From positions 5,297,501-5,361,500 of the forward strand of contig NZ_AP024488.1 of NCBI RefSeq assembly GCF_021654575.1: a stretch of 64,000 nucleotides of DNA. Direction: 5' to 3'. Every line of letters starts with the position of its first letter. Position 1 is the stretch's first letter. The translations under genes were made by a program, and so were the position numbers. The DNA comes from Desulfoluna limicola. GTDB lineage: Bacteria > Desulfobacterota > Desulfobacteria > Desulfobacterales > Desulfolunaceae. This document shows positions 1 to 9,287 of this stretch, piece by piece. The notes under the pieces are model-generated. The model did no database searches, was not told the origin of the DNA, and saw only the letters and a list, made by a program, of their open reading frames with translations.

Positions 1-27
1 CGTCAATTATTCTGGGGGTAAAATGAG

Positions 28-57
28 CTTACATTGAAATTTGGTTGGTGCTATAAT
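28..57 (+). promoter_or_regulatory. Candidate sigma-70 promoter
   Basis: A perfect TATAAT at 52-57 lies 18 bp after CTTACA (28-33, four of six matches to the -35 consensus). Transcription would start near 64 and give a 5' leader of about 180 nt before the gene at 244. No other gene is visible in 1-243. This is a consensus match only. Confidence 0.4.
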
Positions 58-243
58 AGTAAAAATATGCTTGAGGGTATTAATTTTGAAGGTTTCTCGG
101 CTTTTTAGTTACATAAAGATTGCTGAATTACGAAACCTTCCTATCCATAGCGAACAATCCTTATTTAATGGCCAACAACGATAGAGTGCAGCAATATCAG
201 GTGCGGATTTCATCAATTTTTGAGAGTAAAGGTGTGATGCTTC

Positions 244-3200
244 ATGGCTGAAGAACTCAATATCAATGCGGCAATGGGTGCGGTGAGTCTCTTTATGAGT
301 GCCGTGAAAAGCTGCCGACTCTATCCTGAATCCAGTGATATCGTCAAAAACGCCCTTGGTACGGGCTACAAACGTCTTTCTACCGTCTTTTATCGGGAAG
401 CCCCATTTGTAGTGTCTGAGGCAGGGGGGACTGTTTTTTTCGATGGCAAACTACTGGATCCGAGATCCCAGCGCATGCCCCAGATCGTCTCCTTGCGGGT
501 TCTGATGGAGAGCCTGAGTTTGAGGAGTATTGCCTTTGACCCAGGGATTGACAGTGAAAATTACGCCAGGCTTTCACGTATTTTGAGCATTTCTCCTGAT
601 GAAGTTGAAGCCCTGGGTGGGGTTCGTCAGATGCTGGATGCAGCGGGTATCAGCTATATCACCGTAAATCACCAGGTGTTTGTACCTGCCGAATATGATG
701 GGTTGATCGAAAGTGACGAAGAGCTGTTCAGGAGTGTCTGGTTTGATCAGGTTTCAGAGCCTCAGGCCCTTGGCTATATCATCAAAAAAATACCGGGCAG
801 GCCGTGGCTCAAAGCTGTCAGCTCCCGGTTTCTCTCCTACATTGCTGATAAGGGGGCTGAAACCACAGATTGGGAGTCCATCTCGTTCCTTGCGAAGCTC
901 AGCAGGTTGTTAATCAAGGCTGGAGCGGAACGTGGGGATGAGGCCCTTTTTCAAACCTTGTATCAGAGCCTTGAAGAGTTGGGGCCTTACTATAACAGCG
1001 ATACACTGGCATTGAATCTGTCTGACAGCGTGGTGATGCAGGCCATTGACCAACTGGATGACGCCTCCTTTATGCTCCTCTCGGCTCGTCTGCTGCTGGT
1101 GACGCGAACCCAGAGAAGGGGGAGCCGCCTTCTGAGCGGAGCCAACATGAGGCTCTATATGAATGCGTCGGACTGGTTGCTCTCTCATCCCAGAGGTATT
1201 GAGTTCAAGTATCAGGTCGATGAACTCCGGAAGCGTGAAGAGAGGCTGCTGAAAAAAGAGCTGGTGCGTATTGATGAGCTTATAGAAGGGCTCAAGGATG
1301 GCGATTCAAATGCGTTGAATGATCCCGAAGTTCTTGCGGCCTTGCCAAAATCGATTACAGAGCGTGTCCAGCTGGGCAAGGGGGATGACGCAGAGAAACT
1401 GATCCAGGCGATCTCCCTTTCCATCGACCTGGATAACGAGAAGAGGTCCATGGCTGCGGTACGGGTCCTGCTCCAGACAGCCAGGGCGTTCAGCAACCTT
1501 GACCGGCGGGATATGGTTGTTCGGGTTGTCGGTCCTATCAATCTGTGGGTGCGCTACCAACAGAAGGTGACCCCTCTTTTTGAGTCTGTGGCCGATATGA
1601 TGGTCAGTCATGTTCATAACCTTGTCGTCGCGTCTCAGTTTGCTGAAACTATTGGTGTGGTGGAAACCTTCAGGCTTATTGAGCAGGGCCGGTTAAGGAA
1701 GAACGACCAGGTGACCCAGTATGCCGAAAAGACCTTACGGCGCATGGCCTCTGAGCGCGTGTTCAATACCATCATGGAGGAGTTCAGGAAAAATGAAAAA
1801 GGGCGCCGTGAGCATGCGGCCAATTTTCTGGTACAGCTCGGGAAGATATCGGTGCCGCCCCTCCTCGATCTGCTGCGTGGCAGTGAGGTCATGACAGAGC
1901 GAATCCGGACCATGGGGGTGCTCCAGAACATTGGCCCTGAGGTCCTTGGAGAACTCATCGATCGCATCAAGCATGACACGGCCTGGTTTTACCTTCGCAA
2001 CCTGTTAAAGGTCCTGGGGGAGGTCGGGTGCGAAGATCATGTAGAGATCCTGGAACCTTTGATCAAACGGGAAGAGGAGCAGGTTCTGGATGCCGTCATC
2101 TCGTGTGTGAAGCAGATTGGCGGTGGAAAAAGGTCCCGGTTCTTTTCTAAGGCGATCCTGCAGGTCCCAAATAAGATCAAACCGCGACTGGCAGGGCTCC
2201 TTGCCCAGCTGGATGGAGATGAGGCTGTGTATGCCCTCTCCAATGTGCTGAAGTCAAAACTGATGGGCTCTCCGGAAGAGAGGGACCAGGTGATTCAGGC
2301 CATCTGCAGGGCTCTGGGTGAGATTGGGTCCATGAAAGCTCTGCCGGCCCTGCAACTTGTGGTTGACCAGAAGGGGATTCTGGGGAGGAGCCGGTTTACG
2401 GCCGAACAGAAAAACCTGGCTGAAGATATGATTTTGAAGATCAGGGATGCCATCTCCAAAGCCCGAACAACGGCGGAGGAAACCATATCTGATACTCGGG
2501 TCAAGGTGACCCGGGAGTATATCGGTGAGCAGGATTACAGTACCCTCGAGGCCATTGTAGGCGGCCTCGTCAGCGGGGATAAAAAACCTTTTGCATTGAA
2601 GATGCTTCTTCTTATGGTGGAGCGTGCGGCCCGTGAAAAAGATTTTCAGCGGGCGGAGCGTTACAAAGCGCGTCTATCCGAAGTGGACGAGCTGGCGCTT
2701 GGGGAAGTCGTGCGAGCCGACGAGATCATTGAGCAGGAGACACGGTTTGTGGACTCCGGGGAGTATATGGAGACATGGAAGGAACTCTACGATGTTCTCA
2801 GTGAGGAGGAGGCCTCAAGTTTTTATTATCACGTCAAAAACGAGGTTGTGGACGTGGATGCAGAGATTATTTCCCAGGGGGAGGTGATCGACAGGCTCTA
2901 CTTCATCAACAGCGGTGGGGTGAAAATCATCTATAAAGACGGCCCCAAGGAGATCTTCATCAAAGAGATGGGCAAAGGGGATGTGGCCGGATATGATGCT
3001 TTTTTCCGGACCAATGTCAGCACTGCGTCCCTTGTGGCTCTATCCCGGGTTAACGTCGGTTACCTGGACCATGAAAGCTTAAAGGTCCTGGGGGACAAAC
3101 ACCCTGAGTTTGTCGAAAAGCTTCGATCGTTTTGCGGTCAATTCAACAACCTTTCGGAGACTGTACAGGCCAAAGGTGTTGAGAGGCGGCGCTATAAACG

Positions 3201-3525
3201 ATTTGATGTGCAAGGTAAGGTGGTGTTTCAGCTTTTGACCGACAAAGGGACCACCGTGGGAAAATCGTTTTCAGGGGGCATGATCGATATTTCCGAAGGC
3301 GGGCTCTCTGCGGAGGTAAAGAGCAGTGGGTACGCCATGGCGCGCCTTCTCCTCGGTCGTCCGATCTTCTCTTTGATGAAACCGGGTGAACACGGGGAGA
3401 GCTTCTCCGTCCAGGGCCGTGTAAGCAGCGTGAACGCACGGGGGGAGAAAGCCATCTCGATTCATATCGCTTTTGGGCGCCCCATGGATGTCTCGGTTCT
3501 TGAAACCATTGTGACATCCATGTGA
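244..3525 (+). CDS. HEAT-repeat / cyclic-nucleotide-binding / PilZ domain protein
   Basis: This 1093-residue protein has no signal peptide or membrane segment and is probably cytoplasmic. Residues 1-500 are an unassigned mostly helical region. Residues about 519-705 carry repeated amphipathic helix pairs of HEAT type. Residues about 847-963 look like a cyclic-nucleotide-binding (CAP effector) barrel. Residues about 980-1093 start with RRRYKRFDV, the RxxxR signature of a PilZ domain, followed by an IDISEGGLS strand. PilZ domains bind cyclic di-GMP, so the protein may read two nucleotide signals, but no output domain (DNA-binding or enzymatic) is visible. The start is preceded by AAAGGTG about 9 nt upstream. 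A strong terminator follows, so the gene is probably monocistronic. The domain order is inferred from sequence pattern; the exact ligand is unknown. Confidence 0.85.
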   Translation: MAEELNINAAMGAVSLFMSAVKSCRLYPESSDIVKNALGTGYKRLSTVFYREAPFVVSEAGGTVFFDGKLLDPRSQRMPQIVSLRVLMESLSLRSIAFDPGIDSENYARLSRILSISPDEVEALGGVRQMLDAAGISYITVNHQVFVPAEYDGLIESDEELFRSVWFDQVSEPQALGYIIKKIPGRPWLKAVSSRFLSYIADKGAETTDWESISFLAKLSRLLIKAGAERGDEALFQTLYQSLEELGPYYNSDTLALNLSDSVVMQAIDQLDDASFMLLSARLLLVTRTQRRGSRLLSGANMRLYMNASDWLLSHPRGIEFKYQVDELRKREERLLKKELVRIDELIEGLKDGDSNALNDPEVLAALPKSITERVQLGKGDDAEKLIQAISLSIDLDNEKRSMAAVRVLLQTARAFSNLDRRDMVVRVVGPINLWVRYQQKVTPLFESVADMMVSHVHNLVVASQFAETIGVVETFRLIEQGRLRKNDQVTQYAEKTLRRMASERVFNTIMEEFRKNEKGRREHAANFLVQLGKISVPPLLDLLRGSEVMTERIRTMGVLQNIGPEVLGELIDRIKHDTAWFYLRNLLKVLGEVGCEDHVEILEPLIKREEEQVLDAVISCVKQIGGGKRSRFFSKAILQVPNKIKPRLAGLLAQLDGDEAVYALSNVLKSKLMGSPEERDQVIQAICRALGEIGSMKALPALQLVVDQKGILGRSRFTAEQKNLAEDMILKIRDAISKARTTAEETISDTRVKVTREYIGEQDYSTLEAIVGGLVSGDKKPFALKMLLLMVERAAREKDFQRAERYKARLSEVDELALGEVVRADEIIEQETRFVDSGEYMETWKELYDVLSEEEASSFYYHVKNEVVDVDAEIISQGEVIDRLYFINSGGVKIIYKDGPKEIFIKEMGKGDVAGYDAFFRTNVSTASLVALSRVNVGYLDHESLKVLGDKHPEFVEKLRSFCGQFNNLSETVQAKGVERRRYKRFDVQGKVVFQLLTDKGTTVGKSFSGGMIDISEGGLSAEVKSSGYAMARLLLGRPIFSLMKPGEHGESFSVQGRVSSVNARGEKAISIHIAFGRPMDVSVLETIVTSM

Positions 3526-3568
3526 TGGCGTGTGCCCTTCTGACGCAGGGTACTCGAAGAACCAAGTT

Positions 3569-3604
3569 AAAACCCCCAGTACGGCAGACGCACTGGGGGT
3601 TTTT
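3569..3604 (+). terminator. Rho-independent terminator
   Basis: AAAACCCCCAGT (3569-3580) pairs perfectly with ACTGGGGGTTTT (3592-3603) around an 11-nt loop and runs into TTTTT. It sits 44 nt after the stop of the HEAT/PilZ gene. The A-rich 5' arm suggests it could work in both directions. Confidence 0.85.
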
Positions 3605-3623
3605 AAGTTACGATCCAGGTTGT

Positions 3624-3935
3624 GCCTCCGGCGGCCCTGCCGGGGGCCAACCTTTTGCCAGATCTAAAAAGTGGGTTTGCCAAACAGGGCTACTCCGCTT
3701 GGGCAGAGTTCCTCCCGAATCAAGGGCGGGTGTGATTTGCCCGAGGAACGAGGGGCAAAGCGCATCCGCTACCTGCTTTCAAGGTGGCGCACCTTGCCGC
3801 CGGAGGCCGCTTTTTGGCAGTTTGGTCGTTACACCAGGTTTTGATTGTCGGTTTAGAAAACTTCGCGATGCTCTCGCCCTGAGGAACGAAGGACGAGAGC
3901 GTTCGCAATCTGGGGTCCAGGGGATCATCCCCTGG
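3624..3935. repeat. Intergenic GGAGGC-element cluster (one reverse, two forward copies)
   Basis: A reverse copy starts GCCTCCGGCGGCCC at 3624. A forward copy at 3725-3807 has GAGGAACGA in a hairpin loop and ends CCGCCGGAGGC. A second forward copy (3862-3935) has the loop GAGGAACGA and a CCAGGGGATCATCCCCTGG hairpin but lacks the GGAGGC end; it stops 1 nt before the fumarase stop codon. Confidence 0.8.
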
Positions 3936-3936
3936 T

Positions 3937-5553
3937 TTACATAATCGCCTGTTGATAGAAGTCGTTTCCCTTGTCATCAATGATGATAAAGGCGGGGAAA
4001 TCCTTGACGGTGATTTTGAAAATGGCCTCCATTCCCAACTCTTCGTAGGCCAGGACTGTTACCTTGGTGATACAGTCCCGGCCAAGACGGGCCGCCGGAC
4101 CGCCGATGGACCCCAGGTAGAACCCGCCGTTTTCTTTGCACGATACCCTTACTTTATCAGCCCTGTTTCCCTTTGCCAGCATGATGCGGGAGCCGCCCAG
4201 TTTCTGGAAGGTGGGGACGTATGGATCCATGCGGCCGGCCGTGGTGGGGCCGAATGAACCCGAGGCGTGACCTTCCGGAGTTTTGGCGGGCCCGGCGTAG
4301 TAGACCATGTGGTTTTTGAAGTAGTCGGGAAGATCGCCACCTTTCTCCAACTCCTCGGCGAGCTTGGCGTGGGCTATGTCCCGGGCTACGATGATCTCGC
4401 CGGACAGGGAGAGGCGTGTTCCCACCGGGTGGCCGGAGAGTTCCGCCAGTAGATCACCCATGGAGCGGTTCAGGTCAATGGCAACCCCGGGTTCGTCAGT
4501 TGCAGGCGGGTCGGGCAGAAAGCGGGCGGGCTCGTTTTCAAGCTGCTCCAGAAAGACCCCTTCCTCCGTGATTTTTCCTTTGATGTTGCGGTCCGCACTG
4601 CAGCTGACCCCGATGCCAACCGGGCAGGATGCACCGTGTCTTGGCAGCCTGATCACCCGGACGTCGTGGCAGAAGTATTTCCCTCCGAATTGAGCCCCGA
4701 GCCCCACCTCACGGGTCATTTGAAACACCTCTTTTTCCATGTCCCGGTCCCGGAAGGCATGGCCGTATGCGTTGCCTTTCTCCGGCAGGTTGTCCAGGTA
4801 GCCGGCGGAGGCGAGTTTGACGGTTTTCAGCGTCGCTTCAGCAGATGTTCCCCCGATGACAATGGCCAGGTGGTAGGGCGGGCAGGCGGAGGTGCCGATG
4901 GCGGTGATTTTGTCCTTTAAAAAGGGGAGAAGGCTCTGGCGGTTCAGGATCGCCTTGGTCTCCTGAAAGAGGAAACTCTTGTTGGCAGAGCCGCCCCCTT
5001 TGGCGATGAAGAGGAAATCATAACTCGCACCGGAGCCGTTTTGAATATCGATCTGTGCAGGGAGGTTGCAGCCTGTGTTTTTTTCCTCAAACAAAGAGAG
5101 GGGGGCAAGCTGAGAGTAGCGCAGGTTTTTCTCCGTGTAGGTCTCAAAAATGCCCTGTGAGATCGCCTCCTCATCAGAGACGTCGGTCCCTGAATAAACC
5201 TGGGATCCCTTTTTGGCAACCACCGTGGCCGTGCCGGTATCCTGGCACATGGGAAAGATTTTTTCCGAGGCGATGACGGCGTTTTTCAGCATCTCCAGGG
5301 CCACGTAGGTGTCGTTTTTTGAGGCTTCCGGATCGTCCAGAATGTGCCGGAGCTGCTCCAGGTGCCGGGTGCGGTACAGAAAGGAGACGTCGGAAAAGGC
5401 TTCACGGGCCAGAAGGGTCAGGGCCTCCGGGGCCACACGGATCACAGGTTTGCCAAAGATCTCCCCCTTTTCAACCCCCTCATCGCTGAGCTTTCGGTAA
5501 ACAGTGGTGTCTGGCCCCACAGGGAAAAGGGGCTGATAAAAAAAGGATGGCAT
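3937..5553 (-). CDS. Class I (Fe-S) fumarate hydratase
   Basis: Fumarase class I interconverts fumarate and malate in the cytoplasm using an oxygen-labile [4Fe-4S] cluster. At 538 residues the protein matches the single-chain FumA/FumB length. The three expected cluster-cysteine contexts are visible: [19 protein letters not shown] and [12 protein letters not shown]. The C-terminal swivelling domain (GRMDPYVP...KGN) is also present. I chose the ATG at 5553 because GGAGG lies 7 nt before it (AACGGAGGTAAAGTC-ATG); an upstream in-frame ATG at 5607 has no such site. No partner gene is adjacent, so it looks monocistronic. It serves the citric-acid cycle or fumarate metabolism of an anaerobe. Confidence 0.95.
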   Translation of the reverse strand: MPSFFYQPLFPVGPDTTVYRKLSDEGVEKGEIFGKPVIRVAPEALTLLAREAFSDVSFLYRTRHLEQLRHILDDPEASKNDTYVALEMLKNAVIASEKIFPMCQDTGTATVVAKKGSQVYSGTDVSDEEAISQGIFETYTEKNLRYSQLAPLSLFEEKNTGCNLPAQIDIQNGSGASYDFLFIAKGGGSANKSFLFQETKAILNRQSLLPFLKDKITAIGTSACPPYHLAIVIGGTSAEATLKTVKLASAGYLDNLPEKGNAYGHAFRDRDMEKEVFQMTREVGLGAQFGGKYFCHDVRVIRLPRHGASCPVGIGVSCSADRNIKGKITEEGVFLEQLENEPARFLPDPPATDEPGVAIDLNRSMGDLLAELSGHPVGTRLSLSGEIIVARDIAHAKLAEELEKGGDLPDYFKNHMVYYAGPAKTPEGHASGSFGPTTAGRMDPYVPTFQKLGGSRIMLAKGNRADKVRVSCKENGGFYLGSIGGPAARLGRDCITKVTVLAYEELGMEAIFKITVKDFPAFIIIDDKGNDFYQQAIM

Positions 5554-5650
5554 GACTTTACCTCCGTTTATTCTTGATGGCCTCGCATAAAGTGAGAGAA
5601 GCGGCATCGGTCTTCAATATGTGGCAAGAAATTATCAATGGTGAATAGTT

Positions 5651-5864
5651 TGTAACTATTCAGCCCAACAAAAAGGCTTCCGGCGGCAAGGTGCGCCACA
5701 TTGAAAGCTGGTTGCGGATGCGTTTTACCCCTCGTTCCTCGGGGAAATCACACCCGCCTTTGAACCGGTGGCTACCAGGCAATATTTTTTAAGACTTGTT
5801 TGTCAAATGTTTCAAAGGTTTGGCCCCCGGCAGGGCCGCCGGAGGCACCAGCTGAATAGTTACA
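5651..5864. repeat. Composite GGAGGC element bounded by 14-bp inverted repeats
   Basis: TGTAACTATTCAGC (5651-5664) and GCTGAATAGTTACA (5851-5864) are perfect inverted repeats bracketing a reverse half (from GCTTCCGG at 5676) and a forward half (ending CCGCCGGAGGC at 5846). The right half carries the module GTTTGTCAAATGTTTCAAAGGTTTGGCCCCCGG split by short palindromes. The end faces the ABC permease stop 24 nt away. Confidence 0.8.
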
Positions 5865-5869
5865 ACGCA

Positions 5870-6895
5870 TCAATCTTTTCGCCACTGGAAGAGGAGAGAG
5901 CCGGTGACGAGGCAGACGAGGGCCATGGCAAAGAGGATGACGAGTTCGCCTTGTGCTTCACGGAAGCCGGCTCCGTCGTTCATTACCTTTCGGGCTCCTT
6001 TGATGAGATGGGTCAAGGGGAATACCCGGGAGAGGGTTTGCACCCAGGGGGCGGTTCCCTCAAGGGAGAACCAGACGCCCGACAGAAACATCATGGGCCA
6101 CGATATCAGATTGAGGATGCCCCCTGCAAGTTCTTCACTGCTGCCGCGGGCTGCAAGCAGGAGGCCCAGGGAGATCATGGCCATGCCGCCTGCAAGAAAG
6201 ACGGTGAAAAGGGTGGCAAGGGAGCCTCGGCAGGAAAATCCATAGAGAAAGCTGCAGGTGCTGTACACGATACCGGTGGTGGCGAGCATGACAAACAGGC
6301 GGGAGAGAATCTGGGCGGTGAGAAATTCCCAGGGACGGACCGGGGTCACGCTGAGACGCTTCAGCACCCCGTTTTTCCGGTAGCGGACAACCACATACCC
6401 CACCCCGAAAAGGGCCGAGAACATCATGTTCATGCCGAGGATGCCTGGAAAGAGCCATTCTACATAGGGGATACGCTCTCCTTCGACCACCTGTTTGGTG
6501 AATGGCCCGGAGTTCTGACGGACGCCACCCAGAAGGATTTCTTCAAGGACGGCCCCTTTGGGGGAGTCGCTGTTGACCCAGTACCGCCCTGTGGCGGGCG
6601 AAAGGACCATGTCAAGCTGGTGGTGACGCAGTTTTCCCAGGGCCGATTCAAGGTTGGAGACATCAATGGCCTGGATCAGGTGGTGGGAGATGAGGTGGTC
6701 GCTTTCAGCCAGCACCATCCCGGACTCTGATTTGAGGATGCCGGCCTTGTACAGCTTCTGCGGGGAGTCGCTGAAAATCAGGGAAAACCCTGCAATGATG
6801 AGGAAGGGAAAGAGAATACTCCACCCCAGCGCGGACCGATCCCTCTGGAACTCGATGTTCCGGGCCTTGAATAGAGTCCAGATACGTTTGAACAT
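5870..6895 (-). CDS. ABC-2 type transporter permease
   Basis: This 341-residue inner-membrane protein has an N-terminal membrane segment (WSILFPFLIIAGFSLIF), a soluble loop of about 120 residues, and five C-terminal membrane segments. This is the topology of YhhJ/DrrB-like ABC-2 exporters. Start ATG 6895 has AAAGGA 8 nt upstream. It lies on the same strand as, and immediately downstream of, the ATPase gene (7212-8102), so the two probably form an export pump. A repeat element of about 100 bp separates them, so they may not be tightly co-transcribed. Substrate cannot be told; relatives export drugs, lipids or polysaccharide. Confidence 0.85.
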   Translation of the reverse strand: MFKRIWTLFKARNIEFQRDRSALGWSILFPFLIIAGFSLIFSDSPQKLYKAGILKSESGMVLAESDHLISHHLIQAIDVSNLESALGKLRHHQLDMVLSPATGRYWVNSDSPKGAVLEEILLGGVRQNSGPFTKQVVEGERIPYVEWLFPGILGMNMMFSALFGVGYVVVRYRKNGVLKRLSVTPVRPWEFLTAQILSRLFVMLATTGIVYSTCSFLYGFSCRGSLATLFTVFLAGGMAMISLGLLLAARGSSEELAGGILNLISWPMMFLSGVWFSLEGTAPWVQTLSRVFPLTHLIKGARKVMNDGAGFREAQGELVILFAMALVCLVTGSLLFQWRKD

Positions 6896-6919
6896 GACGT
6901 GAATCCTTTCAACAGGTAT

Positions 6920-7018
6920 GCCTCCGGCGGCAAGGGGCTGAGCCCCTTGACCCCAGTATCGCGAATGTTCTAACCCTCGTACCTCGGGTTTTCACATTCG
7001 CTGACGGGCTACGCCCGT
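6920..7018 (-). repeat. GGAGGC element, reverse copy
   Basis: It starts GCCTCCGGCGGC, then the palindrome AAGGGGCTGAGCCCCTT, then CGCGAATG, then the hairpin AACCC-TCGTACCTC-GGGTT, then CATTCG, and ends with the hairpin ACGGGCTACGCCCGT. The end faces the permease start. The following 150 bp (7019-7172) hold nothing recognisable. Confidence 0.8.
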
Positions 7019-7172
7019 ATGCGAAGGCCAAAGAATAGTTTATCTTCTTCCTGAAATCCGAAGGGTTTTACATTTTGACACTAATAATGAAATTGGTCTC
7101 TCCTCAGGGGCTGAGGCAATACTTCATCCTCTGTGTGAATGCCCCGACAACAGTGGCATAACTTCACTCTTT

Positions 7173-7210
7173 CTGCATTCGCCATATGGGGTCCAGGGGA
7201 TCATCCCCTG
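7173..7210 (+). repeat. Truncated forward GGAGGC element
   Basis: CATTCGCC, then GGGGTCCAGGGGATCATCCCC, stopping 1 nt before the ATPase stop codon. The terminal CCGGAGGC is missing, as in the copy next to the fumarase gene. Confidence 0.6.
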
Positions 7211-7211
7211 A

Positions 7212-8102
7212 CTATGTCCGCAGGGCGTTGCCCGTGAGTTTGAGGAACAGGTCTTCCAGGGTCTGGGGCATCACCACGATGCCTGACAGGTCAATGCCCA
7301 TGGCCACCAGTTCGTTAAGGGAGCGGTTTGTGTCTTCGGTCTGGATGGAGATGCGTCCGTCTGGCAGCCGGAACCAGGGGGTGGAGAGGGCGGCGAAGGA
7401 CTCTTCACGGGTGGTGCCGGGCAGCAGAATGGAGGAGCCTTTGCAGTGGGCGGCAAGAAGGGCGTCGGTTTCTCCCATGGCGATGATGCGTCCGTGGTCC
7501 ATGATGGCGATCTCGTCGCAGAGGGTCTGGGCTTCATCCATGTAGTGGGTGGTCAGCACCACTGTTTTTCCCTCTTTTTTAAGGGTGTCCACAATCTCCC
7601 AGAGGTGGCGGCGGGCCTGGGGGTCAAGGCCGGTGGTGGGTTCATCAAGGAAGATGAGGTCCGGGTCATTGGCTAAGGCCATGGCAAGAAGAAGCCGTTG
7701 TTTCTGGCCGCCGGAGATTTTCCGGTTGTCCCGTTTGAGAATTTCTTCCAGGCGGCAGGCTGCGATGAGGGCTTCCCGTCCTGCTCTCCGGGTGTAGAGG
7801 TTGCGGAAGGTGTCCAATGTCTCTTCCACGGTGAGGTACATGGGCAGCTCGGTGTTTTGCAGCTGGATCCCTGCCTCACGGGTGAAGCTTTCCCCCCTTG
7901 GGGTGCCTTTGTAGAGAATTTCTCCGGAGGTTTCGGGAAGGATGCCTTCCACCACTTCAATGGTGGTGGTTTTGCCGGCACCGTTGGGACCGAGGAGGCC
8001 AAAGCAGGTGCCGGGTCGGATGGCAAAGGAGATCCCTTTGACCGCCTCGACATCGGCGTAATGTTTGACAAGGTTCCGGACTTCCAGGGTGGGTGTTTCC
8101 AT
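7212..8102 (-). CDS. ABC transporter ATP-binding protein (DrrA/CcmA type)
   Basis: This is the nucleotide-binding subunit of an ABC-2 exporter, about 296 residues. Visible motifs are Walker A GPNGAGKTTT, a Q-loop (GIQLQNTEL), the ABC signature ISGGQKQRL, Walker B LIFLDEPTTGLD and the switch His in VVLTTHYMDE. A C-terminal extension of about 80 residues follows the core, as in drug/polysaccharide exporters. The start at 8102 (METPTLEVRN) is chosen because GGAG lies 7-8 nt upstream and the family begins there. A longer in-frame reading to 8198 runs into repeat sequence and is unlikely. It pairs with the downstream permease. Confidence 0.9.
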   Translation of the reverse strand: METPTLEVRNLVKHYADVEAVKGISFAIRPGTCFGLLGPNGAGKTTTIEVVEGILPETSGEILYKGTPRGESFTREAGIQLQNTELPMYLTVEETLDTFRNLYTRRAGREALIAACRLEEILKRDNRKISGGQKQRLLLAMALANDPDLIFLDEPTTGLDPQARRHLWEIVDTLKKEGKTVVLTTHYMDEAQTLCDEIAIMDHGRIIAMGETDALLAAHCKGSSILLPGTTREESFAALSTPWFRLPDGRISIQTEDTNRSLNELVAMGIDLSGIVVMPQTLEDLFLKLTGNALRT

Positions 8103-8117
8103 GTGGGTCTCCGCTAT

Positions 8118-8281
8118 GCCTCCGGCGGGGCGCTTTTTGAAATGAGCCCCGAAAACTATCCGGTATACTCGTTTAAATGGAACCATATTGTCTGCCAACA
8201 GCGGTGAAGCAGGCGAATTGCCCTTAAAACCTGTTTGTTAAACTTTTCAGAAGTTTGGCCCCCGGCAGGGCCGCCGGAGGC
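8118..8281. repeat. GGAGGC elements, degenerate reverse half plus forward half
   Basis: GCCTCCGGCGGGG at 8118 faces the ATPase start. The forward module ACCTGTTTGTTAAACTTTT with AGAAGTTTGGCCCCCGG ends CCGCCGGAGGC at 8281, 10 nt from the mlaA stop codon. Confidence 0.75.
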
Positions 8282-8291
8282 GTGAGCCTCA

Positions 8292-9221
8292 TCACTCGCT
8301 GACCTTCTTGGCGCGGCTCTGGATGTAAAGGTCCCGGATAAAGGTATAGGGGTCGAGAGCGGAGGCTTTCAGGGTTTCGTAATCTTCGATACTGAATGAG
8401 GCGTCGTTTAACTGCTCAAAGGCACTGATGGCGATGGAGAGCCTGACGGGTTTGACGTAGCCGACGGGGTTGAGATAAAAATACCCGGCAATGCTGGCGC
8501 TGTCCCTTAGGGTGGAGGGGCCGAGAAGAGGCCAGACAATGTAAAATCCGTTGCCGAGTCCCCAGGCTCCCAGGGCTTGCCCGAGGTCCTCGTCACTGGG
8601 GTGCAGGTCGAACCAGCGCTCTGCCGGATCTCCGAAGCCCAACACCCCAATGGTGGTGTTGATCACAAACCGCCCCACTTCGGACCCCGCCCCGTTCATT
8701 TTTCCCTGTAGCAGACTGCTCACAAGCCGAACCGGGGTTTTGAGGTTGTTAAAAAAATTGGAGACGCCCTTTCTGACGATCGTGGGGGTTATCGCACGGT
8801 ATCCCGTTGAGATCGGTTTGATGCCCCAGAGGAGAAGTTTGTCGTTAAAACTGAACATCAGTCGGTTTAAGGGGGCAAGGGGGTCCCTGACCAGCACCTC
8901 GGGGGTCTCCTCGAACTCATCGATCAATCCCGCATCATCGAAAAAATCACTGTCCTCGTCGTATTCGTCATCCGAAAAGGCCGCGTCATCGGTAAAAGCC
9001 TCTTCATCCGGCAATGCTTCGTCGTCGAGGGGGGCCACTTCATTAAGAAGGTCACCTTGGGCGGTCCCTGCGATTGCTTCGCTTTCCGGGGGGGCAGGCA
9101 CGGGAGATTCCACGGGGAGGGAGGAGCGCGTAGCACACCCTTGAAGCAGAAGAGCAACAACAAGCACCACCAGAGCGGAAGACACCATACGGTGTCCGGT
9201 GCCACGAGAACAAAATAACAA
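8292..9221 (-). CDS. mlaA: MlaA/VacJ-family outer-membrane lipoprotein
   Basis: MlaA removes misplaced phospholipids from the outer leaflet of the outer membrane and passes them to the Mla pathway. The 309-residue product has a signal peptide with lipobox LLLQGC. An unusually long acidic linker (about residues 40-95, rich in D and E) follows. The MlaA core is recognised by DPLAPLNRLMFSFND, NFFNNLKTPVRLVSSLLQGK, GVLGFGDPAERW and GLGNGFYIVWPLLGPS. I take TTG at 9221 as the start because GGAGG sits 6 nt before it; the in-frame ATG at 9188 has no Shine-Dalgarno. No mlaBCDEF genes are in the window. Confidence 0.9.
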   Translation of the reverse strand: MLFCSRGTGHRMVSSALVVLVVALLLQGCATRSSLPVESPVPAPPESEAIAGTAQGDLLNEVAPLDDEALPDEEAFTDDAAFSDDEYDEDSDFFDDAGLIDEFEETPEVLVRDPLAPLNRLMFSFNDKLLLWGIKPISTGYRAITPTIVRKGVSNFFNNLKTPVRLVSSLLQGKMNGAGSEVGRFVINTTIGVLGFGDPAERWFDLHPSDEDLGQALGAWGLGNGFYIVWPLLGPSTLRDSASIAGYFYLNPVGYVKPVRLSIAISAFEQLNDASFSIEDYETLKASALDPYTFIRDLYIQSRAKKVSE

Positions 9222-9287
9222 GGGGAACCTCCAAAGCGAGAAAAATCGATGTCAATTGACGTACTTTATGTGTCAGTGGAGGCGGTG

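Noticed and set aside
5768-6730. Long plus-strand open frame (320 codons) over the ABC permease
   Set aside because: It is antisense to a clear ABC-2 permease and its translation is low-complexity His/Gly/Asp-rich, typical of a shadow frame.
8102-8198. Longer ATPase start at 8198
   Set aside because: The extra 32 residues are encoded by a repeat-element end. The start at 8102 has a Shine-Dalgarno and fits the family.
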